From NCBI GenBank assembly GCA_026545765.1, contig CM048839.1, positions 48,406,677-48,470,676 of the forward strand: a DNA stretch of 64,000 nucleotides, given 5' to 3'. The position numbers and the translations under genes were made by a program. The DNA is from Plantago major (lineage: Eukaryota; Streptophyta; Magnoliopsida; Lamiales; Plantaginaceae). Below, in pieces: positions 10,550 to 22,805 of the stretch (within the stretch, counting starts at the first letter, position 1; each line of letters opens with the position of its first letter). The notes under the pieces are model-generated. The model ran no database searches. It saw only the letters and a program-made list of their open reading frames with translations, and had not been told where the DNA came from.

Positions 10550-13000
10550 GATTGGGTTAGCTTCATTGATCGAGAAAATGGGGATAAGGTCATTAGGCAT
10601 ATGGACTGTCGTTATATGTATCCATGCAAAGCAATGTGCAGGATATTAGAGTCCCACTGCATTATAAAATTTATGTTGTTAAGCGATTGTCGTTTCATTT
10701 GGAGAATGACCAGTTTGTTCCTTTCAAAGATGGTGAATGCATGCCAGATGTCGTCAACAAAGACAATGTCAAACAATCGCAGTTCTTGCAGTGGTTCAAG
10801 CTGAACAAAATAGATCCTCGAGCGGAAGCTGACTTATACTAAAATTCCTCGCTATCATTATTGGAAAAACGAACATAAAATATGGCCTGTATGTAAACAA
10901 AGAAACAAGGTTTCAGTATAATGGTATTGACTGTGTTGTGCATGAATATCACAATGATGCATGTGAAGCTATGGGCCTCTTATTCAATGATGGATAGTAT
11001 ATTAGTGGTTTTAAAGGGGCAAGTCTATGGGAATATGCGAGTTTTTTACATCACCTTTTTCATAACCATGTTGTTATCACGCAGCATGTCGAGGCCTGAG
11101 GAAGTGTGGAACAAAACATGAAATTTATTATAATACGACATTATGTACAATCAACAAAGGTTACTTAGCAATTATCCTGGTACAATAAATTTAAAGACTA
11201 TATTACCCATTCCCACAACCAATGACAATCAATTTAATTTTTGTATGTAATTGTCATGTAACGATAGAGAACTCTCCATCCAGGTTTGAAACTCACTGAT
11301 GAACAAATAAAAAAACGTTGCTATTATGCAAGTAGAGAAGTTACCGAAGAAAAACTGCAACAATCTCAGTCCATTTGACGGTATGCCGTTCCAGATGAGT
11401 CTGTTATATAACAGCTACAGATCCATTCATTTTTATTAGATGTTCTATGTTAGAATTGCAATGGAGCACAACACGATGGTTTATATCCACTATTGATTGA
11501 TGGATAACATCTCATATATGAAAGTATGTCTATTGTCAATTGTCAAAATGGCAAAGTATTCTTCTTATACATCGACGGAGGGACCACAAAAACCTTTACA
11601 TGGAGAACGATGTGCTCTGGTTTGAGGGCTAGAGAAGATATTGTACTTCCAGTGGGATTGCATCACTCCTTTATAAAGGTAGGACGGTAGTCCGGCATAT
11701 TCGAGGTTCGAAATATCATTGCAAAATCATGAGGACTCAACATGCAATAAGCTGATGATTCAGAGGTCACAGGACTGCTCAAGGAGGCTCGACTTATTAT
11801 TTGGGATAAGGCTCCCATGACAAACCGACAATATTTGAAGTGATAGATAGGAGCTTGAAGGATGTAATGGGCTGTTCAAGTGAGCCATTTGATGGGAGTG
11901 GTGATTGTCCTCGGCGAGAACTTCCGACATATTTTGCCTGTTGTTCCAGGTGGAATCGTTATAATATTGTGAATGCCTCTATATGCTCTTCTAGGATATG
12001 AGACGTTGTGAGGTGCTTCGGTTGACAAGAACATGAGATTGCAGGTAAATGGCCCGTCTTATCTATATACCACATATACTTATCTCATATTTAACTTATC
12101 ATTTTTTAAGTCCAATTTAATCCTACACACTCTGGTTCGTAATCTCTCGAAATTTAAGAGACGAAAGAATTTTGATGAGTGGATAACACAGGTAGGTGAT
12201 GGCATTTCCGCTGAACCTAATTGTGGGTTGATATCAAGATCCCCGAAGGCTTACTTATTTGAGAAGTAAGTCATCCAATTCCAACTATTGTAGATAGTAC
12301 ATATCCTTCGTTGTTGTATCACTTAGGCGATCCATCACTTGACCCTGTATATATTATCACCATAATGTTTTTGCACCTATATACAAATGAAATATTTGAT
12401 GATATAAATCAATTTTTCATGTCGAAGATGTCCAGAGATAGCGTTGAATATTTGAGCGTATATAGCATTGCTATGGAAGATAATTTTGAGAACGGTCTCG
12501 AACATGTTTTCACTGTAGAATTTTTCAATAATATTAATTGCTCTAGATTGCCTAACCATAGGATCATGCTAAAAGTTGGGTGTAGGATAATGCTTATGAG
12601 AAATATTGATCAGAATTTCGAGTTGTGCAATGGAACAAGGCTCCTGGTTACCAATCTTGGGAAGCATATCATACAAGAAATATGATATCTTGAATCAATG
12701 AGTCCCAAAAGGTTTTCATTCCGAGGATGATGATGAGCCACCCGGCGAGATGAAGTTCCCTATCAATTGATTGGAGACAGTTCCCCATATTCGCATGCTT
12801 TGCTATGACCATATATATGAGTAAGGGACATTCGCTCTCACACGTCGGCCTCTACCTCCCCTCAACCATTGTCAGTTAAATGTTACTCTTTCTAGAGTTA
12901 CCATCGGGAACGGATTGAACGTAGAGGGTAATACATATGACACCACAACAAATGCAATTTATAAAGAAGAAGTGCTTGATAAGTTATGAGTTGATTTTAT
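10550..13000 (+). pseudogene. Helitron Rep/helicase pseudogene, central to C-terminal part
   Basis: Continuous homology to plant Helitron helicases runs from CRYMYPCKAMCRI (10602) through DPRAEADLYTKIPRYYWK (about 10812-10865), HEYHNDACEAMGLLF (about 10940-10985), the ATP-binding region near 11560, DEAP-like residues near 11805 and LTKNMRLQ near 12025. It ends with the C-terminal piece with KVGCRIMLMRNID (12566-12605) and VTLSRV (about 12880-12900). The C-terminal part is almost identical to 1-740. At least five frame changes or stops break it. Confidence 0.8.
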
Positions 13001-13203
13001 CTTTTATTTGTATTTTATATGTGGTTGTGTTCAATTTCACTAATTTACATTATGCACTTTTCTACAGGTAGGGGTGATTTCCGTTGCAATGTTGAAGCGA
13101 TTTGATCTTGCATTTTGTCGCCCTGTAATTTTTATATATTTCTCAACTTCGACATGTTATTATACAAATTTATTAATTTCTTATTTTAAATTTTTTATCC
13201 ATT

Positions 13204-13233
13204 CCCGTCGAGTATCGATGGGCCATTAACTAG
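13204..13233 (+). repeat. Helitron 3' terminus: hairpin plus CTAG
   Basis: CCCGTCGA, loop GTA, TCGATGGG form a complete 8-bp stem with one G-T pair. The CTAG terminus follows at 13230-13233, then T. It is identical in layout to the ends at 979 and 6742. Confidence 0.9.
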
Positions 13234-13351
13234 TTTTATTAATAACATCAGTATTATACCTACAGAATTACACATAAATCATTATTAATATTGTTTGAAA
13301 TATTATACGCATATTGAATAATATCAATCAATCTCTCATGTCGTCCACTAA

Positions 13352-13843
13352 GAAGACCTGTATTGCAGGCCGTCACCAAACCTCGGCGCGCCATTCCTTA
13401 CCCGTGTCATGTGATGACATGACGCGGGGACATTGGTGGCACTAGCCAAGCCACTTGTCATTCCCTCAACAGTTTTTTTTTTTTTTTTTTTTTTTGAAAT
13501 TTCAAATGTCCCTCTTTATAATGGATATATCTTGAAAAATAAAAATGCAAAAAATAAATAAAAATAAACAACGACTTTATTTTTTCAAGATCTATAAATA
13601 GACACCACTCTTGATTATGTTTGGATCATCCCATCTCCAACTCATTTTTCAACTTAATTGTAAAATGAATTCTATAAATGTAATTTCATTAATTTCAACT
13701 TCTAAACACCAATATAATATTGTAAATATGTAAAAAAATAAAAAAATTGATTTCATAACGACGTGACAACGCGTCGCCAATATAGCAGAATCTCGACACA
13801 GATCCTGTCATCATCCGACGACGCGTCACTAATGCAGGTGATC
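13352..13843. mobile_element. PIF/Harbinger-type MITE
   Basis: This 492-bp element is flanked by TAA at 13349-13351 and 13844-13846. The ends are imperfect inverted repeats (GAAGACCTGTATTGCA on the left; TAATGCAGGTGATC on the right). Its interior (AAATAGACACCACTCTTGA, then TTTCATTAATTTCAACTTCTAAACAC) is homologous to the interior of the MITE at 59845-60363. A T-run of about 23 lies near 13472-13494. It has no coding capacity. Confidence 0.75.
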
Positions 13844-14075
13844 TAATGTAGGTCTCCAACAAAAGTTTGTGAAGAAACAGTAGGAGGAAAATGGGGCCAT
13901 ATTGACACTGTCAACAAACAAATTGATTTATGATCATTCTGATAAAAAAACAACAATATCATATTACTAACTAGTGGTGCTGGTTCAAAGGGTTGGATCG
14001 ATATTGATCCGCGATGGTTCGGTTCATAACAAAAATATTGGTAAAGCTGGAGTTTCCTAGAGTAAAACATAAAAC

Positions 14076-17000
14076 TGTTGTGAAAAGAACAGATTTCACT
14101 AAGGTGAAATGTTCTTTCCTCCTTGGTGAATGCCCATTTTTCTTCCTCACACAGTATATGCATTAATTGTATGAAGAAAATGTCTGATGAAGTTTGCCTA
14201 TAAAAGGCCGTTCAGTATGATGAATGAGATACAACGCAAGATATATTTCAGTCTAAATACTTGTTCTTTCATTGTTTTATTACACGTTATCAGCACGAGC
14301 TGCTCTAAATCAATTCTAACCGGAAGAAAATTCTAAGAGAAGACTTTCAACATGTCGAACATCACGAAATTGCATTTTGATGCATTGGATATATCTGGAG
14401 AAAACTATTTAAGCTGGCTGCTTGATGCCGAACTCCACTTAGATAGCATGGGACTCGGTGATGCTATCAAGGAGAATAATGCAATAACCGAGCAGGATAA
14501 GGCAAAAGCCATGATATTTTTAAGGCATCATATTCATGATAGTCTGAAATCGGAATACCTTACGGTCAAAGATCCACTTGAGTTGTGGACAAATTTGAAG
14601 GAAAGGTATGACCATCAGAACGTTGTGACACTTCCAGTAGCCAGGTTTGAATGGCAAACTTGAGATTGCAAGATTTCAAAAGTGTAAATGAGTACAACTC
14701 ATCAATGTACAATATCACATCTCGCCTTTTATTGTGTGGGGAGATAGTGTCGGAATATGATATGCTCGAAAAGACATATTAAACAATGCCCCAGCAAACA
14801 TGATATTGATGCAGAATTATCGTAACCAAGGGTTTACGAAATACTCACAATTGCTCACCCACTTGTTGGTAGCTGAAAAGAACAATGAGCTGCTCCTAAA
14901 AAGCCACCAGATGCGTCCAACAGGCTTCTCCCCATGCCCACAAATAAATAATACCAACTCTAATACCTCGCATGATATAAATCCGGCTTCATATAATAGT
15001 TATGTACCAAATAATGGTCATAACGAAAGCCGTGGAAATAAACGTGGTGGTCATAGTAACTGGCGTGGAGGCCGTGGGCGTGGAGGAAATGGTTGTGGTC
15101 GTGGCCGTGGAAATTTTGGCCAAACACGTGGTCGTGGAATGAACGTTACCGTGGTAACAATCAAAACAACTATCGTGGTCAAAATAATTCCAAAAATACT
15201 TATAAATATGAGCCCGGTAATAACCAGAGCAGCATTTGTTACCGTTGTGGAGATGTTGGGCATTTTGCGAAGGTGTGACACAGCTCACAACAAAGGGTTG
15301 ACAGGTACAAAGCATCCCTCAAAGGAAAGGCCAATGTGGAGACAAATATTGTCGAAACAGATGATGAGTTCCATGACAGAACTGAGTTTCTGATTGCAGA
15401 AAGAACACATGAACTCGAACATGCATTGAACGATTAATATTTGCATGGTGTGATGCATCTACTTTATTATGGTTGTGTGGTTGATTTGTAAAATACTTGT
15501 TTGATGTATTTTCTTTACTTTTGTGTGCTTATCAATGTAAGATAATGTATTGCTTTTATGTAAGCAATATATTGTATTTTTAAATAAATCAAGTTTTTAT
15601 GTATAATCTTACTTATATTTTCTCTTGCATATAGAAAAACAACATATTTGAAATGACAAAGCATTAAAGGAGAGACATGCCTGGCAGATAGTGCTACCAC
15701 TCACACCATATTGAATAATGCAAAATATTTCTCCAACTTGGTATTGGGAGAAACTGATGTGTATACAATATCCGGAAAATCAAAGATCATTGAAGGCTAC
15801 GGAAAAGCCAATATTTTGTTACCGAAAGGAACAAAGTTGAAAATTGGGGTGGCATTATATTCCTCAAAGTCTCAAAGAAATCTATTGAGTTTTAAAGATA
15901 TTTGATCGAACGGATATCACATTGAGACAATGAACGAGAAGGGAAAAGAATACTTGTATGTTACAACTTCTCAATCGGGTAAGAAAAACATATTGAAAAA
16001 ATTACCCGTATTACACTCCGGCATGTATTATACAATGATAAGAAAGGCGGAAGTTTATGCAGTAGTAAACCAAGGGATTACTACTGACTTCAATGTTTGG
16101 CATGACCGGTTGGGCCATCCCAGTACAACAATGATGCGTAAAATTATTGAGAATTCATGTTGACATCCTTTGAAAACAAAGAAAATATTACAAACCCATG
16201 AATTAGCATGTACGGCTTGTTCTCAAGGAAAATTGATTACAAGGCCATCACCAAGCAAAGTTCAATCTGAAAATCCCGTATTCTTGGAAAGAATTCAGGG
16301 AGATATATGCGGACCAATACATCCACCATGTGGACCATTTAGGTACTTTATAGTCCTAATTGATGCATCGACTAAATGGTCGCATGTATGTTTATTGTCG
16401 ACTCGCAATATGGCATTTGCAAAATTATTGGGACAAATAATAAGACTGCGAGCACAATTCCCTGATTATACAATCAAGAACATTCGTCTTGATAATGCTG
16501 GTGAATTTACATCACAAGCCTTTAATGATTATTGCATGTCAATCGGTATCAATGATGAACATCCAGTTGCACATGTTCACACACAAAATGACCTCGCCGA
16601 ATCTTTGATAAAACGTCTGCAATTGATTGCAAGACCATTGTTAATAAAATCAAAGTTGCCAACATCGGCATGGGGGCATGCAATATTACATGCAGCATCG
16701 CTTATACGCATCAGGCCATCAGTTATAACAAAACATTTCCATATCAAATGGTTCGAGGTCAGGAACCAAATATTTCTCATCTAAGAACATTTGGATGTGC
16801 AGTATATGTGTCGATTTCACCACCACAACGCACAAAATGGGACCCCAAAAGAGATTGGGGATATATGTTGGGTACGATTCTCCAAGTATTATAAGATATT
16901 TGAAACCATTGACTGGAGATCAATTTATGGCCAGATTTGCCGACTGTCATTTTGATGAAAGAAATTTTCCAACATTAGGGAGAGAAAGAAACAGCTGGAA

Positions 17001-19484
17001 AAGAGTATCTCATGGGAAGATACATCATTGAGAAGTTTGGATCCTCGAACAAAACAATATGAACAGCAAGTTCAAAACATAATTCATTTGCAAGCTATTG
17101 CAAATCAACTGCCAGATGCATTTACTGACCTTAAAAGGGTAACAAAATCCCATATTCCAGCTGCAAACGCTCCAGTAAGAATTGATATCCCTAGAGGACA
17201 ATCTTCTACTGAAAATGAGGCTAACGCATGCCAGAAGCGTGGTAGACCTCTTGGTTCCAAGGATAAAAATGCTCGGAAAAAAAAAAAGAGCAATCACAGA
17301 AAGTTGTCTAGAAGAGGACACAAAATCTCAAGAAGAGCACTTTGACATAATAAATAAGGTTCAAATTCAAGTAGAACCTCAGGCGCCTGAGAACGAAGAA
17401 ATATCAATTAATTATGTCTTGTCTGGAAAAAGATGGAACCGAAATGAAATCAACATCGACAATATATTTGTTTATAACATAGCTCTTGATATCATGGGAG
17501 AAAATAAGAATCATGAAGATTCAAAGCCTACCTCGGTTGATGAGTGTAAGCAAAGAAAGAATTGGCCTAAGTGGAAAGAGGCAATAGACGCAGAGTTGGA
17601 ATCTCTTGCGAAGCGGAAGGTATTTGGACATGTGATCCAAGCACCAAATGTAAAAACCAGTGGGAAACAAATGGGTTTTTGTGCGAAAAATGAATGATAA
17701 AAATGAGATTGTAAGATACAAAGCAAGGCTTGTGGCACAAGGTTTTTCCCAAAGACCTGGTATTGATTATGAAGAAACATATTCTCCAGTTGTAGACGGA
17801 ATCACTTTTCGCTACTTGATAAGCTTGGCTGTACGAGAAAAGTTGAAAATGCGTCTAATGGATGTGGTCACTGCCTATTTGTATGGCACTGCTATGGCTC
17901 ATTGGAAAAGAAAATTTACATGAAAATTCCAGATGGATTCGAGATACCTGAAACACACAATGGATCTCGAGAAATGTACTCAATAAAACTGAGCAAGTCT
18001 TTATACGGATTGAAACAATCCGGTCGAATGTGGTACAATCGTTTGAGTACAGTCTTGATTAAAGAAGGTTACAAAAATGATCCCATATGTCCATGTGTGT
18101 TTATCAAAAGATCTGGATCTTATGTAGACGACTTGAACATTATTGGAACTCCAGGAGAGTTATCAAAAGCCGTGTGCCTATTGAAAAATGAATATGAAAT
18201 GATAGACCTTGGGAAAAACAAATTTGTTTTAGGTCTTCAGATTGAGCATTTAAAGGGAGGTGTTTTTCTGCATCAATCCACATGCACAACAAAAGTGTTG
18301 GAAAGATTCAATATGGGAAATGCACATCAGTTGAGCACACCAATGGTTGTACGATCACTGAATGTCGAGAACGATCCATTCCGACCTTGTGACGATGATG
18401 AACTTCTAGGCCCCCAAATGCCATATCTAAGTGCAATTGGTGCACTGATGTATCTTGCTACAAATACAAGACCAGATATAGCATTTGCTGTAAATTTATT
18501 AGTAAGATACAGTTCTTCTCCAACTCAAAGGCATTGGAACGGGATAAAACACCTCTTGCGATACCTTCAAGGAACAAAAGAAATGGGGTTGTATTATCCC
18601 GACTCCTCTACCTCGGGATTAACTGGTTATGCAGATGCAGGATATTTGTCTGACCCACATAATGGATGATCTCAAACAGGTTATGTGTTCCCCTGTGGAG
18701 GTACGGCTATTTCTTGGCGGTCTTTAAAACAAACAATGGTTGCTACCTCTTCTAATCATGCAGAACTCCTAGCAATCCATGAAGCAAGCCGTGAATGCAT
18801 TTGGCTGAGATCTATCACGCACCACATTCGACAAATGTGTGGACTCCCTACAATGGAAAACTCCCCGACTATAATCCACGAAGATAATGCAGCTTGCGTT
18901 GCTCAATTAAAGGAAGGTTTCATCAAAGGTGACATGACAAAACATATCCTACTCAAATTCTTCTTCACACATGAACTACAACAGGAGAATAAAATTCATG
19001 TGCAACTGATCCGCTCAAGTGAAAATTTGGCAGACTTATTTACCAAATCTCTTCCTACTACAACTTTCGAGAAACTTCGACACGCAATTGGCATGCGATA
19101 TTTGAAGGAAATCAAGTAACGTAACCATCAGGGGGAGTGGAATACGCGCTGTACTCTTTTCCTTCGCTAAGATTTTTTTTTCCCACTGGGTTTTTCTTTA
19201 GCAAGGTTTTTAACGATGCAGCATTTTCTATGCGTATAACTAGCAAGGCTCTATGATGGGCATTCAAGGGAGAGTGTTGTGAAAAGAACAGATTTCACTA
19301 AGGTGAAATGTTCTTTCCTCCTTGGGTGAATGCCCATTTTTCTTCCTCACACGGTATATGCATTAATTGTATGAAGAAAATGTCTGATGAAGTTTGCCTA
19401 TAAAAGGCCGTTCAGTATGATGAATGAGATACAACGCAAGATATATTTCAGTCTAAATACTTGTTCTTTCATTGTTTTATTACA
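14076..19484 (+). mobile_element. Ty1/Copia LTR retrotransposon, young but broken
   Basis: The LTRs are 14076-14284 and 19275-19484, both opening TGTTGTG and closing TTACA, and they differ at only about two positions. That suggests insertion within roughly the last few hundred thousand years. A primer-binding-type sequence (TTATCAGCACGAG) follows the left LTR, and a purine-rich tract (CAAGGGAGAG) precedes the right one. Parts in Copia order are gag with a CCHC knuckle (14352 to about 15290), the integrase region (about 16090-16900), reverse transcriptase (about 17550-18640) and RNase H (about 18690-19119). The coding region is broken in several places. Flanking bases are A-rich, so no clean target duplication can be named. 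Confidence 0.9.
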
Positions 19485-20801
19485 AAAAAAACAACCTGCC
19501 GAACAGCTCACTTTTGCAATTTTGACATGCTACCACCAAGAAAATGGTCCATTGGCATTGGCATGTCGACTAATTCCAAACCCCACCACGGCAAAAAAAT
19601 CAATGAGCCAAATTCAATCATTCAATTTCAATAGAAGCATATGGCCCAAATAAGAGTCTTTTGAAAAGGAGTCTGTAGACACTCAAAATGTGTGCAATTT
19701 TACTTGCTACAGAGTCTCAGCTCAAGGAGACACTGATGCTAATGCTACCCAATCATAACAATGGTAGTACTCAATGGATTCTCATGTCTGTTTCTTACTA
19801 TATTTTAGACTCACGAGACAATGGTAGTACTCACTGCTACCCAATCATAACAATGGTAGTACTCACGAGACACCTTCATCTTTTAAATTAATACTTGCTC
19901 ATACCGCCTTTTCTAATGATAAGCTTAGCAGTTCAACATTTATAATAGTAATACTACTTATATTTATGAGCATAAATACAAGGTACATAACCAGAGTCAT
20001 ATTTATAAGTTACAACATAATTTGCTGACAACTGATGCACTGGCCATGTGATTTGGTTTATTGTTGTAGGCCGTTTAGTAGGCATGACCATAATTCTGAA
20101 GCGACTGGTGCTTGCGTCGAATGCAGCTCTGGCTGTTGTACGGTAGGCACAACACCTCTGTACAAATTGCAGAGTTGAAACTCAGGAGCAGGCAAGTGAA
20201 ATATATGACTTATATGTTACTAATTACTATCATACATTGCTATAGCACAAGGTACATATAAAAATCACAGGAGTATTGGTTTTCTAAAGTTCAAACATAT
20301 GGAATCACAATAACTGAATCACCCTAATTCATAGAGAAGCTGTATTGCTATTCTTCTCTATTCCGCTAGAAATGTTATGCTAAATTCAATAAACCATATT
20401 GCACTAATCGTCTGGTTTACAAACTGAGGACATGATCACAAGTCACTATTAAACAATCTTTGTCATCTAGGTGTATAGCATGATGCAAAAAGTTAAAATG
20501 ATGAGATATAAAGCTACAACTGATGAACAGGATAATTTGCACACTCATGGCAGAAAAAAAACTGGTTCGTAAATAATGACAAGGGAAATCCAGGAAATTC
20601 TTGCAAGCAGAAGTTTAAGCCTGCAACCTGAATAAGATTCCAATTTTCAAGTAAAATCTTTGTGGAATAAAGTTGTGGTTACGGAGTTAAATGAATACAA
20701 GATATGCTACTAAAGTTTCCCATATTAGATATGTTGCCATGGGGTAGAAACACAATGCAGGTATTCTCATGGCTTATAAGAAAGAAGTTACTTAGGGTAG
20801 C

Positions 20802-20982
20802 CATAAATGATAAAACTATTACATAAACCAATTTTATTAGAACTTGTGGTCGTAATTCATCCACATCTTTTGGAAAACTTACAATAAAATAAATGTAATT
20901 TATTGTAACTTTTCAAAAGAATTGGATGAATTAAGGCCACAAGGTCTAATACAATGGTTTAGGTAATAAGTGATTTATTGTC
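20802..20982. repeat. Long imperfect foldback (MIRNA-like or MITE)
   Basis: The left arm (through TAAACCA, CTTGTGGTCG and ATTCATCCA) pairs with the right arm (through TGGATGAATT, GGCCACAAGG and TGGTTTA) around an AT-rich loop near 20890. The best-paired core is about 66 bp per arm with roughly 10-12 mismatches. No target duplication is obvious at the ends. Confidence 0.65.
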
Positions 20983-21465
20983 CAAGATCATTTGAAACAG
21001 CAAGCACAGCATATCATATTTTGATATTTTTAACTATCATAAGGAGTGCCGGTATATTCTTTGCAGTAGTCTATAGAGTTTTTCTACAACCACAGTTTCT
21101 CTGCTTTGATGTTTTCCATTGAGAACGAAAATTAATGAAATACTATATCCTAATTACTCAGAAAGCTTGAACTTCTAGATAAGATGGATACTCAATTGTT
21201 GACTTATTATAGTTAGTTCATAGTTTGAGTTCTGCTATACCGAAGCTTCTGTATTTGTCGAGTTAACCACAATGTTCATGACATTATAGCAACAAGAAAA
21301 CATGAAACAAGAGGACTGAGTTAATTTCACTTGTGGAAGCCATCATACGGAACTACTGCTAAAACTGTTAGAATTGTAGACTCGGTGTTGTTTCCTGAAT
21401 AAGTTGTGCTCATAGGCATTCAAGGCAACATTTTTGTCAATTGAGATGGCCTCTTCTTTGCAAGG

Positions 21466-21627
21466 GAAGTCGATATTGTATTCCAGACTCCAGTTGCGAC
21501 TTTCTTATAGCCTCAATTGTTGAAGTCCTCTTTGTTGACCCAAAATTTCTTCGGTCAACAAAGACAACTTCAACAATTGAGGCTCGAATAAATTCACAAC
21601 TCGAGACTGGAATACAACATAAACTTC
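21466..21627. repeat. Long foldback, arms about 75 bp (MIRNA-like or inverted duplication)
   Basis: The core arms 21478-21540 and 21553-21615 are 63 bases each, with about 9 mismatches and a 12-base loop (21541-21552). The pairing extends about 12 more bases outward. The most perfect part is GCCTCAATTGTTGAAGT, followed after two mismatched bases by CTTTGTTGACC next to the loop. Length, loop size and pairing fit a plant MIRNA-like transcript, but a short inverted duplication or MITE fits too. Confidence 0.7.
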
Positions 21628-21944
21628 AACTTATAGTAGTTAGCCGATCAAAGAATTCAATAAGTCATTAGGATTTACAAAACCCTCAATGAAATCTATC
21701 AACTAAAGCTCCCCAACTATGGAAAGAGACAGCAATCCCGTCATAAAGCAGGTATTAACTTCACAACAAGATGTTGCATAACCTACTGGTGTGCTGAACA
21801 CATTTCATTACGAGCAATCACATGCATGATTAATAAAAGCATGAGCACTATGAACAACTTAACAATATCATCAACAAAAAACAGTGCGATAAAGAGTTTC
21901 AAGTACAAACCTTGCACAAAACCTGCCTGAATTTAGCTGATAGC

Positions 21945-22805
21945 TCAAGTACAAACAGGACAACACACCAGTCCATTTTCATTGCAATCACCACATCTCA
22001 CAACCACAGTCCCATTCCATTGCTTCCCTTCAACCTCCAACCCTTCCTTCACAACCACCACCCTCTTACAGCTCCCATTACACATAAAACACGGCAAGAA
22101 CCGCACACTACCACACCCCTCACACACATACCCACGTCTCACTTTCAGCAGCCCTTGAAGCAATTCCCCTAAATACCCTTCCTCGACCGCCATCATCACC
22201 TCCTCAACTCCAACAATGTACCTCCCTTTGACAAACAATCTCGGCGGCACCAGCTCCTTACTCTCTTTCCCTTTCAACAAATCCCTCAACTCATCCCTAA
22301 ACCCTCTATCCATCGAAATATCCCTCTCACAAATCGAAATCCCTAACGCCTCAGCTGCCGATCTAACCGCATTACAGTCCTCAAAAGTCTTCCTTACCCC
22401 TCTCAAAGTAGTCGAATACATCACCACCTTATTCTCCCCGTTAGGCGGGCAAATCAATTCAAATTTCTCAAGTGATCTACTCACCAAACCCTTAGCAGCG
22501 ACATTAGGACTCACATTTTCGTAATTAAGAGGAATTGGAGAAGCAGCGGGTTTCGACGGAGTGAAACGAAAGCTGGGAATGTGATCGGAATCAAGACCGG
22601 ACATTAGATCCCAAGAGTTGATAGTTTCGAGAGAGTCGTACCTGATTGAACGAGGCTCGGAAAGTGGGCTAGGGAAAAGTGAACCGAGAGTTTTTCGTGG
22701 GGGAGGAGGAGGTAGAACAGGGGTAGGAGGGTCCATGGTGAGCAGGCCGTAAGTGGTGGAAGTGAGAGAGATGTTCATCTTGGTTGAGAAATGAGGATGA
22801 AACAC
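21945..22805 (-). CDS. Glutaredoxin-like protein with C-terminal CxxC cluster (plant class, At5g39865/At3g28850 type)
   Basis: A single-exon gene of 286 codons. The N-terminal 115 residues are low-complexity, with a PPPPPP run near residue 32. A glutaredoxin fold follows at about 125-215 with VVMYSTTLRG then KTFEDC, the usual opening of this plant family. It replaces the redox CPYC site, so classical disulfide reductase activity is doubtful. VPPRLFVKG carries the cis-proline loop, and GVEEVMM is the glutathione-side helix start. The C-terminus has four CxxC pairs (228-231, 239-242, 271-274, 282-285) that probably bind zinc. Members are intronless and about 280-400 aa, so this copy is full length. 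The annotated start gives the longest frame; Met10 (codon at 22778-22776) is equally plausible. It stands alone and shows no damage. Confidence 0.9.
   Translation of the reverse strand: MFHPHFSTKMNISLTSTTYGLLTMDPPTPVLPPPPPRKTLGSLFPSPLSEPRSIRYDSLETINSWDLMSGLDSDHIPSFRFTPSKPAASPIPLNYENVSPNVAAKGLVSRSLEKFELICPPNGENKVVMYSTTLRGVRKTFEDCNAVRSAAEALGISICERDISMDRGFRDELRDLLKGKESKELVPPRLFVKGRYIVGVEEVMMAVEEGYLGELLQGLLKVRRGYVCEGCGSVRFLPCFMCNGSCKRVVVVKEGLEVEGKQWNGTVVVRCGDCNENGLVCCPVCT

Larger units (their letters stand above)
7702..13233 (+). mobile_element. Helitron with rearranged, broken Rep/helicase gene
   Basis: This is the largest Helitron block, ending at the hairpin plus CTAG at 13204-13233. Pieces of the Rep/helicase protein appear in rough order. 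The Helitron-like N domain is at about 8570-9000 (NPYGKVYKMARDC, then PLCFVHGEDGWYIDI, then FRIQDRENEG). A helicase piece lies at 9055-9500, repeated at 9782-10390. The middle part is at about 10590-11120 (MDCRYMYPCKAMCRI, then VVKRLSFHLENDQFVPFKDG). The Walker A region is near 11560-11620, where the expected GGTGKT is degraded to GGTTKT. The Walker B region follows at 11790-12030, and the C-terminus at 12311-12990. Stops and frame changes are frequent, so it cannot encode its own helicase. I could not place the 5' end. Confidence 0.8.
19485..21944. other. Intergenic DNA with two foldbacks and a short local duplication
   Basis: No full gene is supported. CCAATCATAACAATGGTAGT occurs twice within 19749-19861 as a small local duplication. 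On the minus strand about 20185-20060 reads as a short open stretch rich in P, Q, E and S ending in a stop. It could be a terminal exon, but no partner exon is evident. The two foldbacks at 20802-20982 and 21466-21627 are listed separately. Confidence 0.4.

Noticed and set aside
22216-22524. 102-codon plus-strand frame across the glutaredoxin-like gene
   Set aside because: It is antisense to an intact, recognisable single-exon gene and shows no domain of its own.
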